A stretch of 64,000 nucleotides of DNA from Neelides folsomi (lineage: Eukaryota > Arthropoda > Collembola > Neelipleona > Neelidae), in contig JAQGBZ010000259.1 in assembly GCA_034687125.1 (NCBI GenBank), forward strand, positions 1 through 64,000, given 5' to 3'. Below are positions 25,583-35,480 of this stretch, piece by piece. The notes under the pieces are model-generated. The model was not told the DNA's origin, did no database searches, and saw only the letters and a list, made by a program, of their open reading frames with translations. Within the stretch, counting starts at the first letter, position 1; each line of letters begins with the position of its first letter. The position numbers and the translations under genes were made by a program.

Positions 25583-28367
25583 ATGAAAATGAATTTCATT
25601 GTGTTTTTATGTGGAGTGTTTTTCATGGCCAATTTCAATTCGGTCAATTCCCAACGTCAACGTACTGCTAGATTGAGTAAGTAAAATTTATTCAAATTAA
25701 TAAAATTAAATTTTGTTCATTTTTGATAAATATTTTAAATCTTTTTTAATCAAATTTTCAAATCTATTTATCAGCTTTGTGTTGTAATTTAATATATTAT
25801 CTATTATTAAATGTAATTTTATGATTTTATTTTTAAAGAACCCATGAATGTTAATCGGAATCACTTGACGTTGAGTGGATTTTCGAGTGGCGGGAGTTTT
25901 GCTCAACAAGTCCAATTTTCATTTTCAAGTTTATTTGGAGGAATTGCGGTTTTTTCTGATAGTAAGCAAACTTAATTACAAAATTACAATTAAACAATTA
26001 CATAGGAAGGATAGAGAAATAATTTACAATGTTTTTTCTAGCTTATTATCGCTGTGGTACACCAACTGGTAAAATTGAAGATTACGAAGGTTCCTGCACG
26101 ATTATGAATTCAAATTCTCTGAGATCCCGCACACGCCGCGACCATAACGTTTCCAATGTTATGACGGAAATTGAAAGAAATTTCCGAAGCGGTCTGATTG
26201 AAAATCCTCAAAATTTAAGAGACACAAGACTGTTTGTATTCGCTGGAACTAGGAGCTCGAAATTCTCCGCAGGTATTAAATCAGTAATTTATTATTTTTA
26301 AATAACGGTTTATCATTATTCATTAAATTAAATTATAATTATTATTTCATTATAGATCAAAGTTTGAGAATTGTGAACGTTTACGAACCTTATATTAATA
26401 ATGTCAACAATATCATGACAGAAGTTCGAGCGGCTGAACTTGTTCTGGTTAGAATTTTTTTTAAATATCAATTATAAAAATTAAAAAGCTAATAATGCTT
26501 AATTATTCATTATAATGGTGCTAATGATGAATATTTTTTATTATTCTTGTTTAATTAGCCCTCAGATAGTTATGGCGGTAATTGCGGTTCCGACGCGTCA
26601 AATAATTATTACATTGCTAACTGCAACTATTCAGGAGCTTACGAAAGTCTTAACTTTCTTTTATTGAATATGCTCAGGAGACCAGCAAGTAAGTGTTAAC
26701 TTTTATCACATACATAATTAAAATTAAACATTAATAAATTAAACCTCATTCGAGATTTAAAATAGCCGCAAATGAAAAGTAATTATTACTTCTTGTGATA
26801 AATGGAATAATTTAATCATTTTTTTTTCATTTAGGAAATGTCGCAGTTCATTCATTAGAAACTTTCGATCAAACGGAATTCTTCAAGGGGAATGAAGACA
26901 AAACTTTTATGGACAGAACTGGTTATTTGTATATGCCTTCTGGGTGCAGAGATGCTGAATCAAATATTACGTGTCTTCTTCATTTCTACTTCCACGGATG
27001 TTCAACTGGAAGGTTTATAACTCAATGAATTAACATCCACAATTAAATAATTAACCATAACCATACATGTACTAATATTAGGAGAGTATTTTACTTACAT
27101 TTAGTATTAGATTATAATTTTACAACATAAGACTGTTTTCAGGGTTTTACACTGTTAATTTTATGCATTTATGCAAATTCGAATTTAATAAAATTAATCT
27201 TTTTATAGAGAGTTCAATGGAACGAATCACATTATGAACAGTGGGTTTTTACAAGTTGCCGAGTCGAACAATATCATCATGGTTTTTCCCCAAGCCATGA
27301 GCTCAGATGAGAACGATGAAGGTTGTTGGGACACCTTTGGATTAACTGGAAATCAATTCGGTATAAAATAAATAAATATTTAATTAAGTATAAATTAACT
27401 TAAAATAATAAAACATTATATTTAAATTTTAGCAACTCAAAGAGGTCCACAAATCGCAGCAATTAGAAATATGCTCCAAAGAATTATTCCAAGTTTGGAC
27501 AGACAAAGAGTAGGAGTTCCTTCGGGACTTTATGGCTCTCCCCAACAAGGATATCCAGCATCGATTGGGATCAGGAACGATTCAAATACCCAAACAACAT
27601 CAAGACCGAATCCCCAATCTACGGAATCTCCCCCAACCTCAATTCATTTAATTGTTCCGAATGGACGTCTGACGGTCCAACACGGTCCAGGACAATTATC
27701 AGGAGCTGAGGCTTTGCAACTTTTAGACTCACAGATGCGAACTCCTGAAACTACAACAGCAAGACCAACATTCCAACAGCAACCTCAGCAACAATCATCT
27801 AACTCAAATGCAGTTCAACCTGCAAGACCCGCCAATTTCCAAGACCAAGGTCCAACTGCTTTCCCTGTCATTGACATAACAAATTCACCCTCAGATTTTG
27901 TTCAGCCTCCTTCAGACACAGACAATTTCGATAATTTCCAAACATTTAATACCCAACCCCAACAACAAAATTTTGTAAACCAACAGCCACAACAATTCCA
28001 ACCACAACAATTCCAACAACCACAAATCCAACAATTCCAACAACAACCACAACCACAGAGACAACAATTCAATCCCCAATTCCAAGGAAATTTTAACAGA
28101 TTTAATCCCGACCAGTCTTTTGATTCATCTATAAATTCAAACACATTTCCCCAAAGTCGACCAAATCAACAAAATAATTTCTCTGAATTGAGAAATGCAT
28201 TTAATACACAAATGCCCAATGCTTTCCCGCGTCAGTTCACAAGACAACAAAGACACATTCAATTTCATCCCCCAAGTCGTTCATTTAATCCAATCAAAGC
28301 AGTTACAACAATGTACAAAGTGTATTCAAAGACAGCTAACCAAATTGTAAATAATGCGAAAAATTAA
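25583..28367 (+). CDS. Secreted PHB-depolymerase-like protein, probable pseudoenzyme, with Gln-rich tail
   Basis: Eight exons in phase: 25583-25676, 25839-25961, 26042-26272, 26356-26447, 26559-26688, 26835-27012, 27209-27360 and 27433-28367, 644 residues. A signal peptide covers about residues 1-23. The lipase box SGFSSGGS lies near the N-terminus, and the oxyanion segment YFHGCSTGREFNGT lies downstream with GCWDTFGLTG. This circularly permuted order is that of type-2 polyhydroxybutyrate depolymerases. The usual Asp (GT-x-D) is replaced in FAGTRSSKF, and the usual His (AGH) by leucine in AAELVLPSD, so hydrolysis is doubtful. The last 300 residues are Gln/Asn/Pro-rich with many QQF/QPQ repeats. 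The tail starts where the bacterial domain normally ends. Confidence 0.78.
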
Positions 28368-29083
28368 ATTCTCATTTTCTATGTAAAATGAGTCTTAATT
28401 AGTAATACCTAATCAATTCATCAATTATGTAAATTACAAAATTAAGAATAAAATACGTGTTCAGATTTATATTGAAATATCACAATTATTTTATAATTTA
28501 TATCAAATTAAAGAGAATCATTATTCATCATTTTTGACATCAATTTCAATTTGCCAAGTTCATTCACGAGAATTAATTATTTGCATTTAATATGCTCATA
28601 GAACGATTCACGACTGCATAAAAGCCCATATAAGGAGAGAGAAGCAAGTCTTGTTATTAATGCAGTAAAGCGTTAATGCTAAAACAATGGGAATTTATTT
28701 ATACGTAAAAACCCGATCGCATCACAGTATGTTTGGAGTTTTGCAGATATGAGCGGACGAAACAAGTTCAATTAATGAGAATAGCATGTGTGCTAAAATG
28801 TATGTACTTGTTATAAAGTATATGTGAATAAATAGGAATAAATTAGCTAGGTCGGGTTGTGACGTAGCGAATGAGAAATAATGACGTTTTGTTTACTTCT
28901 TTAAAGCTGCTTTTCCACTCTTGGGATGATTTCATCTATAAGAAAGATCTTTTGCGGGTTCAAGGTACCGGGATTTCTGATGTCGAAATCTAATAACAAC
29001 ATCTCCACAAGAATCAAATGATTCAAATATTCAAATGCCATGAGTACGTCAACGCGTGTTGCGCCGTAATATGAAAAATTAAG
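28368..29083. other. Spacer
   Basis: AT-rich 3' flank of the depolymerase-like gene and upstream region of the next. No coding gene is supported. Confidence 0.45.
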
Positions 29084-29122
29084 TATATAAGCTCAAATGA
29101 TGAGATGGAAAATCATTCAGTC
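29084..29122 (+). promoter_or_regulatory. Core promoter (TATA + Inr) of the secreted orphan
   Basis: TATATAAG at 29084-29091 and the arthropod initiator TCAGTC at 29117-29122, with the initiator A 35 bp from the first T of TATA. This is close to the ideal spacing and predicts a 5' UTR of about 180 nt. Confidence 0.6.
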
Positions 29123-29296
29123 TTCAACTTTAATCCAAACGGAATTAAATATCAACATTTACAAACAAAGTCACTATATAATATTTGACGTTAAATATTG
29201 AACCTATATACTAAACATACTACAAATATTGCAATTAAAGTAATTTTACAGTTTATTTACAAAGAATTTACATTTAGTATTTACACAAAGTAAAAA

Positions 29297-30017
29297 ATGA
29301 ACTTTTTCGGTGTTTTAATACTTTCATTGGCGCTTGCCAAAACCTTTTCCTTCCCAATTTCACAATCAGATGAAATTGAACAAAGTGACAAAAACAATAT
29401 GGCACAAGGTATGTATTCAAAATTACAAACAGGAAATTGAACTAATATCGGGACTTATATATTTAAATTATAATATATAAACTAATAAAAATAAAATTGA
29501 ACGAACAATATAAAAAACAATATAAATATTAATTAATGAGTATTAAAGTCTTGAAAAATCTTAATAATGGAATACTGATTGTAAAACTTAATGTTAATTC
29601 TTAAATAATGAAATTAAAACAATTGTTTTTATAATTAAAGGTACAAATCCAATTGAAGAGAACACAAATGACGGAATTGCTGAAGATCCAAATTATGGGC
29701 AAAACGAACGAAACAAACGTAATTTTAATCATAAATTCAACAACTTTCGTCGATTTGTCAATTTCCATCAACACAACAGAGATCAAGATAGAAGGACTAG
29801 CGAGATGAACACCAAGAATAGGAATTACGGATCAAAATATTCAAATGGACATTCAACTAATAACGTTAATAGAAACCAAGAAAAGAAAAACAATTATGAA
29901 AATTACACAACCGCTCGGACAACTTCGACAGAAAATTATTTCAGCTCTTACAATCGTCTTTTTAATCCTTCTGCGTATTTAAACAATCCACTCCAAAGGG
30001 ACTTGATCATCCTGTAA
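29297..30017 (+). CDS. Small secreted Asn/Arg-rich orphan protein
   Basis: Two exons, 29297-29408 and 29641-30017, 162 residues. A clear signal peptide (MNFFGVLILSLALAKTFS) is followed by an acidic stretch and then an Asn/Arg/Tyr-rich, cysteine-free region with KR and RR pairs (RNKRNFNHKF, DQDRRTSE). The dibasic pairs would allow proprotein cleavage, so a neuropeptide-type precursor is possible, but no repeated peptide or amidation signal (GKR) is visible. A cuticle or matrix role is equally open. No family is recognised. Confidence 0.65.
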
Positions 30018-30223
30018 ATAAGAAAACAGATTATTTAAATTTAAAGTTACCCAACATTTATTATTTAATATTGTCTAATTGTTGCTATGTAACCAAATTA
30101 ACCATAATTACACTGCCAACTATCAATCAGCAATAATATTAATATTACTGATATTACCAATTTATATTTTTATATAAAAGTATTTAATAAAAATGAAATT
30201 ATAAAATAATGTTATTTAATTTT

Positions 30224-31324
30224 TCATACAATTGTATCTTCAATGGTGATAATAAAGATGAGTTCTCCATCTGTTTCAGGAACTGATTCTTGTTGAGACA
30301 TTTCCACATTTGCGGCTTCCAATATTTCGCCGATTCTTTTCTCGACCTTTTCCTTTTCCATTTTTGCATCTTCTTTTTTTGCTTTCCTCTTCGATTTTGG
30401 CTTCTGAGTGTTAACATTCACATCGGTATCCAAATCAGGATTTAATTTATATTTAAGTTTAGATTTCCTTTTAGCTTTAACTTTGACCTTTTCTTTTTTC
30501 TCTCTACTGTGACTTTTAACATGGAATAACATATTGGCCTTATTAATAAAAGACTTTTTACAAATTTCACAACAAAATGGTTTTTCCCCCTTATGAGTTC
30601 GTTGATGATCTTTGAGAGCACTTAATTTAGAAAACGATTTTTTGCAATTTGAACAATTATAAGGTTTTTCACCAGTGTGGCTTCGTTTGTGAGTATTCAA
30701 AGAACTTATTTGGGCAAATGACTTTTTGCATTTCTCACACTCAAATGGTTTTTCACCGGTGTGAATTCGTATGTGAGTATCGAGTGTACATTTGAGGGAG
30801 AAGGATTTTTTGCAAGTTGGACATTCAAACGATTTTTCACCAGTGTGGGTCAGTGTGTGAAATTTGAGAGCGGTTTTCTGAGTAAATCTTTTTTTGCAAA
30901 TGGAACATTCGAACGGTTTTTCTCCGGTGTGAATTCGTTCGTGGTCTTTGAGAGATTCTCTCCGAGCGAAGGAAGTTTTACAGATTGAACATTGGTAAGG
31001 TTTTTCACGTGTGTGATTTCGTTTGTGACATGTGAGTTGGAATAATTGAGTGAATGATTTTTCGCAGTCGGAACATTTGTACGGTTTTTCTCCTGTGTGG
31101 TATCGTTTGTGAGTATTGAGAGAACTTTTCTGGTAAAATCCTCTTTTGCATGTATGACACTCGTATGGTCTTTCACTTGTGTGGATTCGCATGTGGATGT
31201 TCAAATTTGAATTCTTCTTAAAGGTCCTATCACAAAAAAGACATCGAATGTCACTTTTGGCTTTACGTTCAGGAGTTTCAATTGTTTCTTCGGTCTTTTC
31301 CTCGGTTGTGAGAATTTCATCCAT
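30224..31324 (-). CDS. Nine-finger C2H2 zinc-finger protein
   Basis: Single exon of 366 residues. Nine consecutive C2H2 fingers from about residue 28 to 280 have near-perfect TGEKP linkers (for example CLFCDRTFKKNSNLNIHMRIH through the last finger with CEICKKSF). A very basic tail (KVKAKRKSKLKYK, KPKSKRKAKKED) should act as a nuclear localisation signal. No KRAB, ZAD or BTB domain precedes the fingers. It is probably a sequence-specific DNA-binding transcription factor. The lack of introns suggests retro-duplication or a recently expanded family; the broken relative at 32371-32857 supports expansion. Confidence 0.92.
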   Translation of the reverse strand: MDEILTTEEKTEETIETPERKAKSDIRCLFCDRTFKKNSNLNIHMRIHTSERPYECHTCKRGFYQKSSLNTHKRYHTGEKPYKCSDCEKSFTQLFQLTCHKRNHTREKPYQCSICKTSFARRESLKDHERIHTGEKPFECSICKKRFTQKTALKFHTLTHTGEKSFECPTCKKSFSLKCTLDTHIRIHTGEKPFECEKCKKSFAQISSLNTHKRSHTGEKPYNCSNCKKSFSKLSALKDHQRTHKGEKPFCCEICKKSFINKANMLFHVKSHSREKKEKVKVKAKRKSKLKYKLNPDLDTDVNVNTQKPKSKRKAKKEDAKMEKEKVEKRIGEILEAANVEMSQQESVPETDGELIFIITIEDTIV

Positions 31325-32116
31325 TTGATCTCAATTCATATTTTAAATTCCTTTCACATTGCTCAATTCCTTAAACTTAAATGACTTTAAATTAAAACAT
31401 TTTTTCTTCTTTAGGGATAACCTTAATTTTTTATTAATTAAACTTTAAATGTATTTTCTTTTCCCTAATTTTTGTTTCACAATATTTCAAATTTTAATTT
31501 CTCGTTTTACATCTAAAATAATTTTAGAACTTTTGAATTGTTAATAATAATAATAATAATTCTAATCTCAAGAAACATAATATCGTCTCTATTGTAGAAA
31601 CCCAAAAATTGTGTCCAATAAAAAACTCCAACACAGATCATGAATCTAATCTCAATCACTCTGATGATTAATTCACATAATTTAGACAATTTAAACTAAA
31701 TTGTTATTTAAATATCTTAAAATAAAAAAAACAGCGTAAATAACTCACTCAGCCTATTTAATGAATACATTTATATTAACTTTTACACATGTCACCTACA
31801 CTCATTGACATTTTAACAATGTAATTAACCAAACAATATCAGTTATGTTTTGATATAAAATATATTAATAGTGGATCCGGTAATTTGTGATTTGAGTCAA
31901 ATTTAACTTTTATGCTTTTTCTCAAATGATGATTGGCAAGTAATATATTTTTTGTACTAAAAATTAGCACGAATGGGATAATTCTGACTGTTAAATTAGT
32001 GAATTAGTGAATTTTGAAGTGGAATAGAGATTCCCTGGAACTCTGCGCCAAAACTTTTGAAACAGGAGCAGAATATTCCAATTTATAACAATGAATTTCT
32101 CAGCATAAGCTTTTAT
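31325..32116. other. Spacer upstream of the zinc-finger gene
   Basis: About 800 bp of AT-rich sequence, with an (AAT)n-like run near 31545. No supported gene. Confidence 0.45.
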
Positions 32117-32125
32117 TCTCTTATC

Positions 32126-32301
32126 GGCTGACTTTCGGAAAGCCAGCACACACCATGGTGCACCATGGAATCGTGTGTATTTGTATTTGAACACAAGTTA
32201 CGCCCTCAAACTTAACCTAACCTAACCTAATACAATTGAATAAGCCTCACCATGGTGCACCATGGAAAAAGTACCGTAATGTTGGCTTTCCGAATCCCAG
32301 C
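32126..32301. mobile_element. 176-bp MITE with 9-bp target duplication
   Basis: The left end GGCTGACTTTCGGAAAGCC (32126-32144) is the imperfect inverse of the right end GGCTTTCCGAATCCCAGC (32284-32301). Both arms also carry the palindromic word CACCATGGTGCACCATGG, at about 32151 and 32247. TCTCTTATC flanks both sides exactly (32117-32125 and 32302-32310). A 9-bp duplication suggests a Mutator-like origin; read as 8 bp, hAT. There is no coding capacity. Confidence 0.8.
32216..32230. repeat. Three TTAGG-type telomeric units inside the MITE
   Basis: Three exact tandem CCTAA units (TTAGG on the other strand), the canonical arthropod telomere repeat, lie inside the small MITE. They are too few to be a telomere. 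Confidence 0.75.
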
Positions 32302-32370
32302 TCTCTTATCAATATAAAATATAAAATAAATATTAGTGAATAGGTATGTACAAATGCTATAAAGAGAACG

Positions 32371-32857
32371 AGAGATGACCTATTTCGCACTTGAATGGTT
32401 TTTCCATTGTGTGAGTGCTAATGTGTTTAAATAATTATTAATAAAATATTTTTTACACATTATGCAATGATCAAGTTTTTTTCGGTATAAATTCGTTTGT
32501 GAATTTTGAGCAAATTTTTCTGAATAAAAGCTTTGCTGCACGTGGAATTCTTATATGGTTTTCTCCTGTATGGATTCGATAGTGTCTTTTGAGTGCACTT
32601 ATCTGATAAAAAGATATTTTGCACATAGAACACTTGTATGGTTTTTCACCTGTATGGATACGTTTGTGAACTTTTAAATCGTATTGCTGGGAAAATGTTT
32701 TTTTGCAATTAGAACACTCGTAAAGTTTTTCTCCACTATGGACTCGCTTGTGTCTCATGAGTGAAGAGATCTGAGAAAAAGATCTTTTGCAGGTAAAACA
32801 TTTAAATGGCTTTTCACCTGTGCGGACTCGAATGTGAACTATGAAATTTACGTTACT
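32371..32857 (-). pseudogene. Broken C2H2 zinc-finger gene
   Basis: Read on the minus strand, about five fingers are recognisable, e.g. CSNCKKTFSQQYDLKVHKRIH and CSMCKISFYQISALKRHYRIH, with HTGEKPYK linkers. The frame is lost at TGEN just after the finger CSMCKISF; the following fingers continue in another frame and decay (CKKYFINN, then THTMEKPFKCEI). At the 5' side the reading is cut off where a transposon end begins at 32858. It is closest to the intact gene at 30224-31324. Confidence 0.75.
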
Positions 32858-32895
32858 AGAAATTTCTGAATTAGGCTGCCTAATGCAGAGCTGTG
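32858..32895 (-). mobile_element. Solo end of the 13306-type hAT MITE
   Basis: On the minus strand this reads CACAGCTCTGCATTAGGCAG and continues CCTAATTCAGAAATTTCT, matching the left end of the 13306 element over about 38 bp with two mismatches, then diverging. It abuts the zinc-finger pseudogene. No matching right end or target duplication was found. Confidence 0.7.
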
Positions 32896-33783
32896 AGTAT
32901 GTACCTGTACATATTATGTACTATATAATGTAAGCAGGTGTTCTATCTATGCTTAATCATTTGACTAAATACGTAATATATATTATAATAACCATTTTTA
33001 GTTGATGTATGATTTACAATTTATTGTCTAAAAATTATCAAACAATATTTTTAATGAATTAGATATTCATTTTATTAGTAATTGTAATTGTAATTAGCAT
33101 TAACCTAGTATGGATTAAACGTAAAATCGTTAAACCTGATACTTATGTTATAGTATAGTTATATACGTACTATTAATTTACTCGTTAGTACTTTGTAGTA
33201 GTACAGATAAGTAAGTACTCTACTATAGGGTAAATTTAAGTACTTGTATTAAAATACTTATAATCAGTGATAGGTAATTAAAACAATATTGAATGGTTAA
33301 TCAATGATCAATAAAACCAGAACTTGGCATTGTTAACAAAAATAGGTAATATAATATTGAATTAATCGAAGTGAGTTTATCCCAGCTCATAAAAAATAAA
33401 TGAATTGGGTTTATTATTGAGAGTTAACCATTAAATACTTTTAATGTATAATCTGATCGCATGGCATCAGATTAACTTACATTTAGAATACATATAAGTA
33501 TATATCGGAAAATTGGATAAAGTTTAATCTTTTATAATAATCAAACACTACAGTAGAATGATAATCAAGGTAAAGACAAAATAACTATGATTAAACATTA
33601 TCCTTGCAATGACCATAATCTTAAAAATCCCCTTAGCCTTTCTCTCACAATATGTAATTGGAAAGAAGGAAAGGAGAAAGACAATTAAAAATATTTTAAT
33701 CTCTTGGTTATATCATTGCTAAGTTTTATTAAGTAATAGGAAAATAAAAAATATTGTATTTTGAAATATTTTGAAATTATAAA
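32896..33783. other. Spacer
   Basis: AT-rich, rich in TACTTA/GTACT words around 33160-33260. No gene is supported. It probably includes the receptor promoter at its right end. Confidence 0.4.
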
Positions 33784-35143
33784 ATGCTAACTAAAAAAAC
33801 CATCACCTTATTTTTTTATTTAATGGACGGTGTTTCCAAACTTCATATGGTTCCTTTTAAATCAGACCAAAAAGGAAGAAAGTTGTATTGGTCAAATTCC
33901 AAATGGCGTCTTCGAATTTGCCGCTATTACAATTTGTTAATTGTCGTTTACAATATCTATATTTTCATACGGCTGATTCACATTTACTGCATTGAACGAA
34001 TTATTTTGACAAAATTTCAAAAGTTTATGATTATTGTTGTGTCGGATTTGTACATGGCAGTCGCTGCGAATTCGGTCACTTTCTTGTTAAATGGACAGGA
34101 ATTTGTTTACGTAATGAACCAATTTGTCAAAGTTAATGATGAAATGCTTGAAAAGAAAAAAGGTAAAATAATTTAAAATTAATAATATTTTCAATTAAAT
34201 GCAAATTTTTTTTAATGTGAAAAATATAAATAAAAATGAAAATACATTTAATAGATAAAGTAATAAAGCCATCAATGATAGAAAGAATTTTTCCAATGTT
34301 TCACTGGGCAATGATTGCTTTTGGACTTGCCCTTGTTTGTTTATTTCTCGGATTTCCCAATAGTTATCAATACATATTTTCAGCAATTCCTAAACAATAT
34401 CACATCGGACCTGTTTTCTTTCCATATTTGGTCATTGAAATTTTGCTCGCAGTTTCTCTCTCATGTCAAGGCATTATTTTTGTTTGGGCAAATATAATTT
34501 GTCTATACATTTCTAAATCACTTTCAGAAGAATTATGGTGAATTTATTTTTCTAAAAATCAATAATTATTTAGTGAATTTAAATAATCAGCTAAAATTTT
34601 TTAAATATGTTAATTAAAAACTAATTAACATTAATTAACATAATTTACAATTTTTTTTATTATTTTAGGCATGAAAGATTTGATCATGGATCTCATATCG
34701 ATATGGAAAATATCAAAAGAGGCTTTGTGAGGATTTCCATGCTAATCGGGAAATTTAATACTTGTATGAAAATCAGCACGCCGTTTGTTAAAGCAACGAT
34801 TGGATTGATGAGCATTTTTGGCGGATTTGGAACAATTCGATATTTTGCTGACAAGACGATGAACATTTATGAATACATGTTAAACCCTGTCATGTTTGTG
34901 GTGGTTCAAATGGCTGCTTTGTTTCTTTACCCGAGCGCTTGTTATGTTCACAAGCTTTCAGAAGACATTGTGAAATTTCCATTTATTCCCAAAGATGATG
35001 GGAAGGGTTTTGAGAAAGTTCGATTTCCATATAGAGCCATTGGGCTAAAAGTGGGGAATTTCTTCTTGTTAAAATGGCCAACTTTGTTTGCATATTACTT
35101 CTTTATAATTAACAACATCATTAATCTACTTTGTACATTTTAA
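33784..35143 (+). CDS. Gustatory/odorant-receptor-like seven-TM protein
   Basis: Three exons, 33784-34162, 34255-34537 and 34669-35143, in phase, 378 residues. About seven hydrophobic spans occur at roughly residues 45-65, 80-100, 140-160, 190-215, 255-275, 285-310 and 355-375. The loop before the last span reads FPYRAIGLKVGNFFLLKWPTL, the position of the arthropod chemoreceptor C-terminal signature, although the classic TYhxxxxxQF motif is not recognisable. The end (YYFFIINNIINLLCTF) resembles the end of the receptor at 21451-22747, so both belong to one divergent family. Membrane chemosensory function is inferred from topology and length. Confidence 0.72.
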
Positions 35144-35480
35144 TTTAATAAAAATAATCGAGAAGTATCAATAATATGAAAATAAAAAAATTAGTCAGGT
35201 TGATGAAAAAAAAACTTTACTTTACAATATAAATCTTATAATTTGGGATAATAAATGATAATGTTGCCCAATTCGGTAAAATAATATTAATATCATAATT
35301 ATAATAGTATATAGTTAAAACTACGTATTATAATATTATATTATATTTTCATATTCTTAAATGATATTTATAATAACTTCACTACTCAAAATTTTATCCA
35401 AACAGATAGAAAATATATATAGTATAGTTTTCAATGAATAAATAATAATTTAATTAGTGAATAATCTTAAATTTAAATAA
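35144..35480. other. Spacer
   Basis: AT-rich convergent spacer between the receptor and the MATH-BTB gene. Nothing is recognised. Confidence 0.45.

Noticed and set aside
27902-28144. Cys/Trp-rich frame on the minus strand
   Set aside because: It is the complement of the Gln-rich codons (CAA/CAG) of the depolymerase-like tail, not a gene.
28626-28635. CArG box CCATATAAGG
   Set aside because: One isolated 10-mer in AT-rich DNA is expected by chance and no gene start is close.
30850-31176. Second minus-strand frame within the zinc-finger gene
   Set aside because: Periodic out-of-frame reading of the finger repeats.
32216-32230. Possible telomere
   Set aside because: Only three CCTAA units and genes on both sides; it is inside a MITE.
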